Below, piece by piece: positions 53,651 to 61,697 of a DNA stretch of 64,000 nucleotides (positions are counted from its first letter, which is position 1; each line of letters starts with the position of its first letter). Made by a program: the position numbers and the translations under genes. The notes under the pieces were generated by a model that was given only the letters and a program-made list of their open reading frames with translations, did no database searches and had not been told where the DNA came from. The DNA comes from Acidobacteriaceae bacterium (GTDB taxonomy: Bacteria > Acidobacteriota > Terriglobia > Terriglobales > Acidobacteriaceae), in the NCBI GenBank assembly GCA_021323655.1, contig JAJPKO010000021.1, positions 62,001-126,000 on the forward strand, given 5' to 3'.

Positions 53651-54940
53651 TCAAGTTACCCACCGTATCAACAGCGCAGCGCTCGCCAGGAAAATGACCA
53701 CCGTCGTTGCCCACCCCAGAACATTCATCACTCGATGATTGGTCCGCTGTCCCATGATCCTCTGCCGGTTCGTCATCAGCAGAATCAGCAACAACAGCGG
53801 TGGTGTAGAAAAGCCCTGTACCACTCCGGCAAACACGAGGGCCTTCATGGGATTGATCCCGGTAAAGTTCAAACCCACCGCCACCCCGCTGAAAAAAATA
53901 ATGGCGATATAAAAACCCTTGGCCTTCCACGGCTTTCGGGAAAGCCCATACTCCCACCCGAAGCTCTGGCATAAATCGTAAGCAGCTCCAGTTGTCATCA
54001 CCGGAACGGCCAGCGCCCCGACGCCAATCATTCCCAGCGCAAACAACAGCCCAGCCACATGGCCGGCAAAAGGGCGCAACGCCTGGGCTGCATCCGCTGC
54101 GCTGGTGATCTCCGTTTTTCCTGCATGAAACAGGGTCGCGCCGGTCGCTAAAACAACGAAATACATGATGCTGCTGGAAAAAACCATGCCGACGATTACG
54201 TCCCACAAAGACGTCTTAAGTTCAGCGCGTGTCGTTCCCTTTCGGTCATGCAGTTCGGACTGGCCCGCAGCAATCTTTTCTTCAACTTCCTCATTCGATT
54301 GCCATGTATAAATGTAGGCAGAAAGCGAAGCGCCAATCATTGCGACCGTCATCGCAAGAAAATCCTTGCCTGACCGGACCGTAGGCAGCAGCGTGCTTTT
54401 CGCCACCTGCGGCCAGTCCGGATGTGCCAGAAATGCGGAAACTACGTAGGCCAGTAGAGAAAGGGCCAGCACACGCAAGGTATTGCGAATGAATGTATAG
54501 CTTCCCCAAATCTGCACCACAAGAATCGTGAGGGCAATCACAACGGCAATGATTTTCGCTGAAACCGGAATAAACATCTGCAGTGCCGCAGCCATGGCCC
54601 CAATGTCCGCTCCTGCTTCAATCGTGTTGCCAACGACCGCACCCACAAGAACAAGGTAGAGAAAAGGCCTGGAATAATGCCTGCGAATGACCGCGAATAA
54701 TCCTTCGCCTGTAACCTGGCCCAATTTACCTGAGAGATAAACAACGGACACCATCATTGGCAGAAGCAAAGGCGCCATCCAAAGGAAGGCGTATCCGAAC
54801 TTTGCTCCTGCCTGTGCGAAGGTTCCTATCGCGGAACAATCATCATCCGCTGCTCCAGTAATCAGCCCCAAACCTAGTGAGCGCAGAATGCGTCGTTGCT
54901 TGCGTGGAGGTGCGGCAACAGCAGTTTTTGCGAAAGCCAT
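53651..54940 (-). CDS. Nramp-superfamily divalent-metal transporter with non-canonical metal site
   Basis: About 429 residues from the ATG at 54940 (a TTG four codons earlier is possible), 11-12 membrane helices. Helix 1 reads LITGAADDDCSAIGTFAQAG where classical Nramp has DPGN, and helix 6 reads MIGASLSAYIYTWQSNEE where Mn/Fe transporters have MPH. Both metal-coordinating motifs are therefore changed, as in Nramp-related branches thought to move other ions. The substrate may be Mg2+ or something else and is not predictable. Downstream it converges with rpsT; upstream nhaA lies on the same strand. Confidence 0.85.
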   Translation of the reverse strand: MAFAKTAVAAPPRKQRRILRSLGLGLITGAADDDCSAIGTFAQAGAKFGYAFLWMAPLLLPMMVSVVYLSGKLGQVTGEGLFAVIRRHYSRPFLYLVLVGAVVGNTIEAGADIGAMAAALQMFIPVSAKIIAVVIALTILVVQIWGSYTFIRNTLRVLALSLLAYVVSAFLAHPDWPQVAKSTLLPTVRSGKDFLAMTVAMIGASLSAYIYTWQSNEEVEEKIAAGQSELHDRKGTTRAELKTSLWDVIVGMVFSSSIMYFVVLATGATLFHAGKTEITSAADAAQALRPFAGHVAGLLFALGMIGVGALAVPVMTTGAAYDLCQSFGWEYGLSRKPWKAKGFYIAIIFFSGVAVGLNFTGINPMKALVFAGVVQGFSTPPLLLLILLMTNRQRIMGQRTNHRVMNVLGWATTVVIFLASAALLIRWVT

Positions 54941-55018
54941 CAGGAATTCCAATCGCGAGCACGCTTATAGGAAGCCTGCTTCATTGCTCCGGGTTGGACT
55001 TCTCTGACTGCCCTTGAC

Positions 55019-56266
55019 TTACCGCTTCAGGAGAGCACCGCAATCATTGCTGTAAGGTTGCTCTCTGCCTGTCCTGAGCAACAGAATCGCTCCCACCAAT
55101 GCAGAAGTCGTCGACGCGAAGAGTATGGCCATCCGCGCAACCAGATAAAAGCGCGCATCACCAAACGCCAGACCAGCAATAAAGATGGATATCGTGAAAC
55201 CAATGCCGCCCAGGCAGCTCACAGCAAACAGGCTGCGCCAGGTTGTACCGAATGGAAGCTGTGCAACTCTCATCCTCACCGCCAGCCATGCAAATAAACT
55301 TATTCCCAATGGCTTACCAAACAGCAGACCGCAGTACACGCCCATAAATACGGGATGAAGAAAATCCGTCCGCTGAATACCCCTCACCGGAATCCCGGCA
55401 TTTACAAAGGCGAATAAAGGCACAATGCCAAACACAACAAAGGGATGGATCCACCGCTCCAGGCAGTAGAGCGGTTTTCCCTGCGTACGTTTGCCCTCTA
55501 CAAGTTCACCGCCTGGAACAACAAACGCAATCAGCAGTCCAGCAAGCGTAGGGTGAATTCCGGAATATAGCAAACACACCCACAGCAGCACAGAAGGCAC
55601 CAGATAGATCCATAGGCGGGTGATTCCAGCAATATTGGCCGCAACACAAAGTCCCAGGCATAATCCAGCGAACGCAATCATCTCCAGATGCAGAGTACTT
55701 GTATAAGCAAAAGCGATTACCAGCACACCGGCAATATCATCCACGATCGCAAACGCCGCCAGAAATACTTTGAGCCCTGCCGGAATTCGCTTCCCGAACG
55801 AAGCCAGAATGGCGAGCGAAAAAGCTACATCCGTCGCAATCGGAACCCCCCAGCCTCTTGCCGTAACACGGGAATGGTTCAGCGCATAGTAAATGAGTGC
55901 GGGCGTCACGACGCCGCCCAGAGCAGCCAGTAAAGGAAGCAGCGCACTGCGCAGCGAAGCAAGCTCTCCCCAGATGACCTCACGTTTAATTTCCAGCCCC
56001 ACCAGCAGGAAAAACAGAGTCATCCCGGCATCGTTGATCCAGAAATGAACTGATCGGCCCATGCCCCAGCGGCCGGCCCCAATGGCAATATGGGAGGTAA
56101 GAAGTTTGCTATACCAGCCAGTTAAACTTGAGTTGGCCAGGATGAGAGCGCTGACCGCTGCGAAAAACAGTAAGACTCCGCCCGCAGCTTCTAATCTGAA
56201 AAATCGAAGAAATGGTTGGATCAAGCGTAAAAAAAAAGTAGCTCTGTTCCGAAGACGCGGAAGCAC
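55019..56266 (-). CDS. nhaA: Na+/H+ antiporter NhaA
   Basis: 415 residues with a GTG start at 56266. It exchanges cytoplasmic Na+ or Li+ for external H+. Twelve membrane helices; the ion-binding pair is clear in FAIVDDIAGVLVIAF, along with the GVPIATDVAFSLAILA and GIGFTISIFIAGLAF blocks. It begins GGVLLFFAAVSALILANS, the family's first helix, after a basic N-terminus. Together with the CPA1 antiporter at 23.7 kb it gives the cell two sodium/proton exchangers. NhaR was not seen. Confidence 0.95.
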   Translation of the reverse strand: MLPRLRNRATFFLRLIQPFLRFFRLEAAGGVLLFFAAVSALILANSSLTGWYSKLLTSHIAIGAGRWGMGRSVHFWINDAGMTLFFLLVGLEIKREVIWGELASLRSALLPLLAALGGVVTPALIYYALNHSRVTARGWGVPIATDVAFSLAILASFGKRIPAGLKVFLAAFAIVDDIAGVLVIAFAYTSTLHLEMIAFAGLCLGLCVAANIAGITRLWIYLVPSVLLWVCLLYSGIHPTLAGLLIAFVVPGGELVEGKRTQGKPLYCLERWIHPFVVFGIVPLFAFVNAGIPVRGIQRTDFLHPVFMGVYCGLLFGKPLGISLFAWLAVRMRVAQLPFGTTWRSLFAVSCLGGIGFTISIFIAGLAFGDARFYLVARMAILFASTTSALVGAILLLRTGREQPYSNDCGALLKR

Positions 56267-56340
56267 ACTCAGCCATCATGTTTCATGCTACAGATATCGT
56301 GAATAGCACGTTGAGAGTTGGAATCTTCAACACAGGCATA

Positions 56341-57354
56341 TCATGCTGCTACCTGCGCAAAAGTAGTCGACCTCACACTGAACGAGTAAGCAGGAACTGC
56401 TTTTGCTCCCCACAGTTTCTTGTAGTTTTCAGTTCCGCGCAGCAGGTCCAGAGTCAGCACCCCCTCCTCTCGAAGCGCGTCAAGAAGATACTTCAAAAGC
56501 AGGCTTCCCGGACTCACGTGTCTAAATGCGCCGTTAAGCCCGGTGATGTAGTAGTAAGCGCGCTTGCTTTCTTCACGAGGATCCATCAGCACATAGGCCA
56601 TCGCAAGTACATGATCCTCCGCGGCCAGCTTGTATAGCCTGGCCAGATGGCTCCTACACAGCACCGGAAGCGTTCTTCTGTGGTGGTTCACCACGCGCGT
56701 GTCGGAAAAAACACCGGGCTGTCCCTTCTTCTTCCATCTCTGCGCGTGGAGCTCCGTCATCGAAGCGAATCCATCCAGCACTTCCTCAGCGGGGAGGACG
56801 TGAAGCCGAAGCTCCCCCAGTGCTTCTGCTCGACGCTGATAATACGCAAGGTTCTTCTTCATTTTTGATGGAATTCGATAATCCAGGATTGGAATTTCCG
56901 AGCATGGCGTTATCGTGGCTTCCGAAGATCTTTGCAGGCCAATCAGCCGGGACAATGGACGGAGTGGCCCTAAATGCATAATGTCCCACCTGCTCTTCCA
57001 CCTGAAAATGAAATCGGTAAATTCAGATAGAAGCTCCCGACAACAGTAAGAAGAAAAGACACCACCCAGGTAATCGCTTGTCCCCGCACCAAGCAATAAA
57101 AGCTGCCGCACTTTGTCAGTAGGACTTGCATATATGTAGAGCGGAAACAGAGCAACCATCTCGCCTTGATCATGTGCGACTACACTGAACAACGCTCCAC
57201 TTGAGTTCCGATCACAAAAACACTCGGCCCAGGGGATCAGCCATTCAGGCGATTGGAAAGGTGTGGTCTCCACATCAGCAAACCACAACCGTTTCCAGCG
57301 GTCAGCAAGCGCACGCAGGGCCGCGATGTTTTCGATCAGCTCAAATGTAATCAT
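56341..57354 (-). CDS. CelD/BcsL (BioF2-like) GNAT-fold acetyltransferase
   Basis: 337 residues. The N-terminal TPFQSPEWLIPWAECF block is typical of the CelD/BioF2-like family. The C-terminal GNAT half (about 165-320) shows YYQRRAEALGELRLHV, MTELHAQRWKKKGQPGVF, and AMAYVLMDPREESKRAYYYITGLNGAFRHVSPGSLLLKYLL. Such enzymes acylate polysaccharides or cell-wall precursors. No cellulose or exopolysaccharide genes are adjacent. Its start codon sits in a GTAATGATTAC palindrome, 21 bases after a strong hairpin that could attenuate it. Confidence 0.78.
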   Translation of the reverse strand: MITFELIENIAALRALADRWKRLWFADVETTPFQSPEWLIPWAECFCDRNSSGALFSVVAHDQGEMVALFPLYIYASPTDKVRQLLLLGAGTSDYLGGVFSSYCCRELLSEFTDFIFRWKSRWDIMHLGPLRPLSRLIGLQRSSEATITPCSEIPILDYRIPSKMKKNLAYYQRRAEALGELRLHVLPAEEVLDGFASMTELHAQRWKKKGQPGVFSDTRVVNHHRRTLPVLCRSHLARLYKLAAEDHVLAMAYVLMDPREESKRAYYYITGLNGAFRHVSPGSLLLKYLLDALREEGVLTLDLLRGTENYKKLWGAKAVPAYSFSVRSTTFAQVAA

Positions 57355-57374
57355 TACAATACCCGGTCAGAATG

Positions 57375-57405
57375 AAAGAGGCGAATCCGAAGATTCGCCT
57401 CTTTT
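57375..57405. terminator. Bidirectional-looking terminator hairpin upstream of the CelD-like gene
   Basis: AAAGAGGCGAATC (57375-57387), loop CGAA and GATTCGCCTCTTT (57392-57404) pair perfectly. A T-run follows on the plus strand and a shorter one on the minus strand. For minus-strand transcription it lies 21 bases before the acetyltransferase start, where it could end a small upstream transcript or act as an attenuator. Confidence 0.7.
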
Positions 57406-57490
57406 GCCGTATTATGGAGAACTGGAACGGTATTCCAGCTATCACCTTACTTTGTCGCGGAGCATTCAGGTGCTGACTGATATGCTCCGC

Positions 57491-57529
57491 TTACTTTTCA
57501 GGTGGATTTGCTTCCTTGTTGCCATCCAT
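57491..57529 (-). CDS. Possible 12-residue mini-ORF (MDGNKEANPPEK)
   Basis: It starts at ATG 57529 with GGAGG 8 bases upstream and stops at 57491. A perfect 9-bp hairpin (57457-57490) follows the stop directly, as in leader-peptide attenuators. Coding is speculative. Confidence 0.25.
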   Translation of the reverse strand: MDGNKEANPPEK

Positions 57530-57790
57530 AGTTTGAACCTCCAGGTTTTGACTGAATGTTCTTTCTATTGGCTGGCCATAGGCTGCTCTCCTTCCTGGAA
57601 GATTTCTCTTCCGCTGTATATTAAGAATTCAATAGGCCATCCTCAGGTTGGCTCATTCACTCCGTTTCTTCAGGTGATTCACACCAGCGGCTGCATCAGG
57701 CCGGTTTCTACCACCTTCTTCTGGCGACCGCTTTCTTCATTGCTCGTGTGCGATGTATCCCCGGCTGCTATCCTGCGGGCGTTCTTGTAT

Positions 57791-57898
57791 TTACCGACCC
57801 CTCAAATGCCGACGCAGGCTGCTGCGCGCCATGGTGGCCGGAGGAATGCGGAAGTCGCCCTGGGCCACGGCCACTTCCAGTCTGAATGTTTTCGCCAT
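57791..57898 (-). CDS. Possible 35-residue basic peptide
   Basis: The ATG at 57898 has AGGAG 6 bases upstream. The product MAKTFRLEVAVAQGDFR continues to a strongly basic end (SSLRRHLRGR) with no Cys and no membrane helix. It is too short to place in a family. It lies at the 5' end of the minus-strand mini-ORF region, divergent from the nucleotidyltransferase gene. Confidence 0.35.
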   Translation of the reverse strand: MAKTFRLEVAVAQGDFRIPPATMARSSLRRHLRGR

Positions 57899-57996
57899 AA
57901 GAACTCCTGTGTGGTGCGATGCCAATGCACTTTTCTGAAGATGTCTCTTTCGCGCCAGCAACAATCCTCGACGAATCCGATTCCAAATGACTAGAT

Positions 57997-58800
57997 ATGC
58001 CTCTGCCCGTAACATCATCCAGACCTCCGGAGTTTACTCCAGAACAGGAGACCTGTTACCGCGACATTTTGGGCGCTCTCACCACAGCCGGAATACCTTA
58101 TATGGTCGGTGGTGCATTCGCACTCCACGAATATTGTGGAATATGGAGGAACACAAAAGACCTCGACCTGATTCTGGAGCCTGCCTTCGTCCCACATGCA
58201 TTAAAACAACTGAACGCCGTGGGATACACCACCTACATTGAAGACCCCATCTGGCTTGCCAAGGCCTACAGAGGCAACTACTACGTGGATCTGATTACGG
58301 GGCTCGGAAATGGGCTGCTGATTGCCGATCCTTCGTGGCTGCAAAATTCCGTCCCTTACGAACTGTTCGGAATTCCCTGCCGCGTCATGGGTGCAGAAGA
58401 ATGGATGGCGTCTAAACTGTTCGTCTCGCGGCGTGAGCGGTTCGACGGTGCAGATATTGCCCACTTGCTTCGCGCTCGCGGAGATCATCTCAACTGGCAA
58501 CGGCTCGAATCACTCCTCTCCGGCCATTGGGAATTGCTTCTATGGGCGCTGGTGTTTTTCGCCTACGTTTATCCCGCTTATAAATCAGCAGTCCCGCAGG
58601 AAGTATGGAACAGGCTGCTCAACCGTTTTCAATCCCAGCTACCTGAGAACAACGGAAAATTTCGCGGAACTCTGATAGACCCCAATATGTTCGCCATTGA
58701 CGTCAAAGAATGGGGCGAGCATGACGCATTCAGCGAAGCTTGCCTGAAACATTCGCAACTGCTGCACTTGAATCCACCAGAGGAAAGCAGCCACGCATGA
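57997..58800 (+). CDS. Nucleotidyltransferase (AbiEii/COG-type NT fold)
   Basis: 267 residues. Residues about 25-95 carry the polymerase-beta-type NT signature: YMVGGAFALHEYCGIWRNTKDLDLIL, i.e. GG, a spacer and D-x-D, with the third carboxylate probably in YYVDLI near 93. The C-terminal part (about 110-260) is helical and contains WMASKLFVSRRERFDGADIAHLLR, similar to many AbiEii-like or aminoglycoside-NT-like proteins. It overlaps the following metallophosphoesterase by ATGA, so the two are translationally coupled. No AbiEi antitoxin is present. The substrate is unknown. Confidence 0.75.
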   Translation: MPLPVTSSRPPEFTPEQETCYRDILGALTTAGIPYMVGGAFALHEYCGIWRNTKDLDLILEPAFVPHALKQLNAVGYTTYIEDPIWLAKAYRGNYYVDLITGLGNGLLIADPSWLQNSVPYELFGIPCRVMGAEEWMASKLFVSRRERFDGADIAHLLRARGDHLNWQRLESLLSGHWELLLWALVFFAYVYPAYKSAVPQEVWNRLLNRFQSQLPENNGKFRGTLIDPNMFAIDVKEWGEHDAFSEACLKHSQLLHLNPPEESSHA

Positions 58801-59522
58801 AAATTGCTGCGATGGGAGACATTCATGTTGGCCCTAAAATTCCCGCCCCTGTAAAGGACGCATTTGCATCCGTGCCCCGGCACGCCAATGTACTGGTGAT
58901 CACGGGCGACCTCACAAATCACGGAACTCCGCAGGAAATCGCCATCTGCATAGGGCTCTTACGGACCATACAGCTTCCAGTCATCACCGTTCTTGGCAAC
59001 CACGACTATGAGAGTGGTATGCATGAAGAATTCGGCCAGCAGCTTAGAGATTGCGGCATCCATCTGCTGGATGGTAATACATGCGAAATTAATGGCATCG
59101 GGTTCGCCGGAACCAAAGGTTTCTGCGGAGGCTTTACTCCTCATCAACTCATGCCTTTCGGCGAACAGGACATTAAGGATTTCGTGGAAGCATCACGTTC
59201 CGAGGCCGAAAAGCTTTACCACTCGCTTGCAGCGCTCAAGACAAAAAAGCGCATTGCGGTCCTGCACTACGCGCCGGTCCGGGCAACCATACAGGGAGAA
59301 CCGGAAGCCATCTCCCCGTTTCTCGGCAGCTCACATCTTGAGGAAGTGATTGATCGCAACAAGCCCGATCTCGTTCTTCATGGACATGCGCATCACGGCT
59401 CCTTTGAAGGTCACACCCGTGAGGGCGTAAAGGTATGCAACGTCGCGCTTCCTGTGCTCTACAGCAAGGGAGGACCGGCCTTCGCCATCTTTGACATCGG
59501 CAATTCAGACAGTTACGAATAA
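58797..59522 (+). CDS. Calcineurin-like metallophosphoesterase coupled to the nucleotidyltransferase
   Basis: 241 residues from the ATG at 58797. All five metal-binding blocks are intact: GDIHVG, ITGDLTNHG, LGNHDYESG, LHYAPVRA and LHGHAHHG. The size suits the Icc/Ppp-like phosphodiesterases. The start codon overlaps the stop of the nucleotidyltransferase (ATGA), implying a joint function: the first might add and the second remove a nucleotide or phosphate group. That pairing is inference; neither substrate is known. Confidence 0.85.
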   Translation: MKIAAMGDIHVGPKIPAPVKDAFASVPRHANVLVITGDLTNHGTPQEIAICIGLLRTIQLPVITVLGNHDYESGMHEEFGQQLRDCGIHLLDGNTCEINGIGFAGTKGFCGGFTPHQLMPFGEQDIKDFVEASRSEAEKLYHSLAALKTKKRIAVLHYAPVRATIQGEPEAISPFLGSSHLEEVIDRNKPDLVLHGHAHHGSFEGHTREGVKVCNVALPVLYSKGGPAFAIFDIGNSDSYE

Positions 59523-59579
59523 AGAAACTCTTCCGCCAGGCATGGGAACCATTACACTAGCCCAAGCTGGAGTTTTTCT

Positions 59580-60980
59580 TTGTTGCCCACTACGCAAGAG
59601 ATCACCAATACTCACGACCTGCCCCGCGTCCTCGGCGCATCTCACGCCACGGCTATCGTTGTCGGCACAATCATTGGCAGCGGAATCTTCCTGGTCCCGC
59701 ATGAGATGGTGCGCGCTGTCGGCTCATCAGGACTCGTGTATCTTGCCTGGATTGCGGGCGGCCTTCTCTCTCTTTTCGGCGCCATGACCTACGCCGAACT
59801 CAGCGCCATGATGCCCTACGCCGGCGGGGAATATGTCTATATCCGCAATGCGTACGGAGACATGCCTGCATTCCTCTACATGTGGACATGGTTTTCCGTC
59901 GCCAAGCCTGCATCCGTTGCCAGCGTCACCAGTGGCCTCGCCCGCACCATGGCCATCTTCGGTCCCTTTGCCTGGCTGGAGCAGCCCGTCTTTCACCACT
60001 CCCGCGCGCTCTACTGGTCGCAATTCTTCGCCATTGCCGCAACCTGGCTCATCACAGGCTTAAATTATCTGGGCATTAAAAAAGCTGGAGACTTCCAGCT
60101 CGTTTTCACCTGGCTCAAGGCCGTCCTCATCGTCGTCATTGCCGGGTTTTGTTTCGGCTCGCACACCGGCACACTTGTTAATTTCAAAACCACCTTCACA
60201 GGCGCGCAGGGCGGGTTCGGCGGATTTATGGTCGCCATGATTGCCGTTCTCTGGGCTTACGATGGCTGGAACGACCTTACCATGGTGGCAGGTGAAGTCA
60301 AGCGCCCGGAGCGCAGCCTTCCCATCGCACTCATCGCCGGCATCTTCATCGTCGGCGCACTTTATATGGCGACCAACGCAGCCATTCAATACATTCTGCC
60401 CGCTGCACAGATCGCCAACTCGCCGCGCCCCGCAGTCGCTGCCATGGCCGTTGTCTCCGGACATACCGGAGCGGTGCTCGTCTCGGCCGCCATGGCCCTG
60501 AGCATCTTCGTCGCCCTGAATGGCACCATTATGTCAGGCGCGCGCATCCCCTTTGCCGCCGCCCGCGACCGTCTCTTTTTTCAGCGCATGGCCCATGTGC
60601 ATCCGCGATTCCAGAGCCCTTCCACCTCACTGATTGTCCAGGCGCTCCTGAGCACATTGCTGCTGCTTGTCGTCGGACGCTTCCAGCAGCTCTTTGAACT
60701 TGCCATTTTTTCCGAGTGGCTCTTTTACATGATTACGGCGACAACGATCTTCTTTTATCGCAAACGGCAGCCCCACGCCCTGCGCCCCTATCGCGTCTGG
60801 GGATATCCGGTACTCCCCGCGCTCTTTGTGGCAGCCTCAGCCCTGCTGCTGTACTTTTCCTATGTAGAAAATCTCCGCAACTCCCTCATCGGAACAGCCA
60901 TCATCCTCGCAGGCATCCCGCTGTTTTTCGCGATTCGCAGGCGCTACGAACAATCTCAGCGCACTGAACAGAAAATCTAA
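59580..60980 (+). CDS. APC-family amino-acid permease (LAT type)
   Basis: 466 residues, twelve membrane helices. There is no upstream ATG; TTG at 59580 (GGAG 8 bases before) or TTG 59583 is the start. The first helix carries GTIIGSGIFLVP, the ligand-binding Gly-rich motif of APC transporters, and VLWAYDGWNDLTMVAGEVKRPERSLP is the hallmark of the LAT/heteromeric-type branch. The C-terminus is basic. Substrate probably neutral or branched amino acids. It converges with the TonB-C-like gene, stop codons overlapping by a few bases. Confidence 0.9.
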   Translation: MLPTTQEITNTHDLPRVLGASHATAIVVGTIIGSGIFLVPHEMVRAVGSSGLVYLAWIAGGLLSLFGAMTYAELSAMMPYAGGEYVYIRNAYGDMPAFLYMWTWFSVAKPASVASVTSGLARTMAIFGPFAWLEQPVFHHSRALYWSQFFAIAATWLITGLNYLGIKKAGDFQLVFTWLKAVLIVVIAGFCFGSHTGTLVNFKTTFTGAQGGFGGFMVAMIAVLWAYDGWNDLTMVAGEVKRPERSLPIALIAGIFIVGALYMATNAAIQYILPAAQIANSPRPAVAAMAVVSGHTGAVLVSAAMALSIFVALNGTIMSGARIPFAAARDRLFFQRMAHVHPRFQSPSTSLIVQALLSTLLLLVVGRFQQLFELAIFSEWLFYMITATTIFFYRKRQPHALRPYRVWGYPVLPALFVAASALLLYFSYVENLRNSLIGTAIILAGIPLFFAIRRRYEQSQRTEQKI

Positions 60981-61684
60981 TTAGTTATACTGCTTGAAAG
61001 CTCGCCATTCTTATCCAGCGTATATTCTAAGAAGCCGTCCACCTCCGTGGGCATACCGCCAACTTCAAAAGGTTTGAAGTTGGCGGCCATTACGGCATTT
61101 TCCACACGGGAATACAATACTGCACTTCCGTGTACTGCCCGCACCGATGTGACTTTACCTTGCGTATTAATATGGAGCCGCAATAGCACAGTAGCTAATT
61201 GCCCATTTGCAGTATCGTAAGAGACTCCCTCCAAAGATCCAGTGACTGTAGGAAGAGAAACCAGATGTTTGCGAAGTCCCGCTGTACTGGCAGTCAGCAC
61301 GCCATGCTCGTCCCGGACAACGTCAGGACCAAATTCATCTTCTATCAAACAGGGCACCATCAACATAAGCACTGCCTTGGCAACCGCCATCCCTCCAGAT
61401 GAATGGAGAATATTGCCGTCAACCAGAGCTAACGTGCGAGTGACATTTCCAAAGAATATGAGAGTACCATCTTTTGAAATCGAAACACCCTTCCCGCTGG
61501 GGACCTGAATAACTAAGAAAGGCGACTTCTGAGTACCGCTCAAATCCTTTACTTGTACGTTGCAATCACCTATTGTGTACTCAGTAGGCGCCAGCGCCGG
61601 ATGTCCACTCGATGAATAAGTACCAGCGTGATGTGTGTTCACTGGGGTGACGGAACCGGTTTTAACTTCAAATTCCTCCTTCAT
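60977..61684 (-). CDS. Protein with TonB C-terminal-like domain, no membrane anchor
   Basis: 235 residues. Residues about 150-232 resemble the TonB C-terminal fold: LLRLHINTQGKVTSVRAV, then VENAVMAANFKPFEVGG and a final FLEYTLDKNG strand. The N-terminal 130 residues are unrecognised and there is no signal peptide or TM helix, so it cannot be a normal TonB. Its start is 13 bp after the stop of the secreted Pro-rich protein gene. An AAGGAGG sequence directly after the ATG is odd and may mark a different start. The stop overlaps the permease's stop tail-to-tail. Confidence 0.6.
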   Translation of the reverse strand: MKEEFEVKTGSVTPVNTHHAGTYSSSGHPALAPTEYTIGDCNVQVKDLSGTQKSPFLVIQVPSGKGVSISKDGTLIFFGNVTRTLALVDGNILHSSGGMAVAKAVLMLMVPCLIEDEFGPDVVRDEHGVLTASTAGLRKHLVSLPTVTGSLEGVSYDTANGQLATVLLRLHINTQGKVTSVRAVHGSAVLYSRVENAVMAANFKPFEVGGMPTEVDGFLEYTLDKNGELSSSITN

Positions 61685-61697
61685 ACAAAAATTATTT

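Larger units (their letters stand above)
57355..57996. other. 642-bp structured region with mini-ORFs on the minus strand
   Basis: No standard gene. Three perfect hairpins follow each other: 57375-57405 (13-bp stem, tetraloop CGAA), 57422-57438 (6-bp stem) and 57457-57490 (9-bp stem). On the minus strand, tiny open frames each have a good RBS: a 35-codon one (57791-57898), MSQPEDGLLNS near 57635, MASQ near 57570 and MDGNKEANPPEK at 57491-57529. Whether these are peptides, leader ORFs or relics cannot be decided. Confidence 0.5.

Noticed and set aside
57355..57996. Lasso-peptide or other RiPP cluster
   Set aside because: The mini-ORFs do not carry a recognisable leader, and no asparagine-synthetase-like, PqqD or transglutaminase-type protease gene is near.
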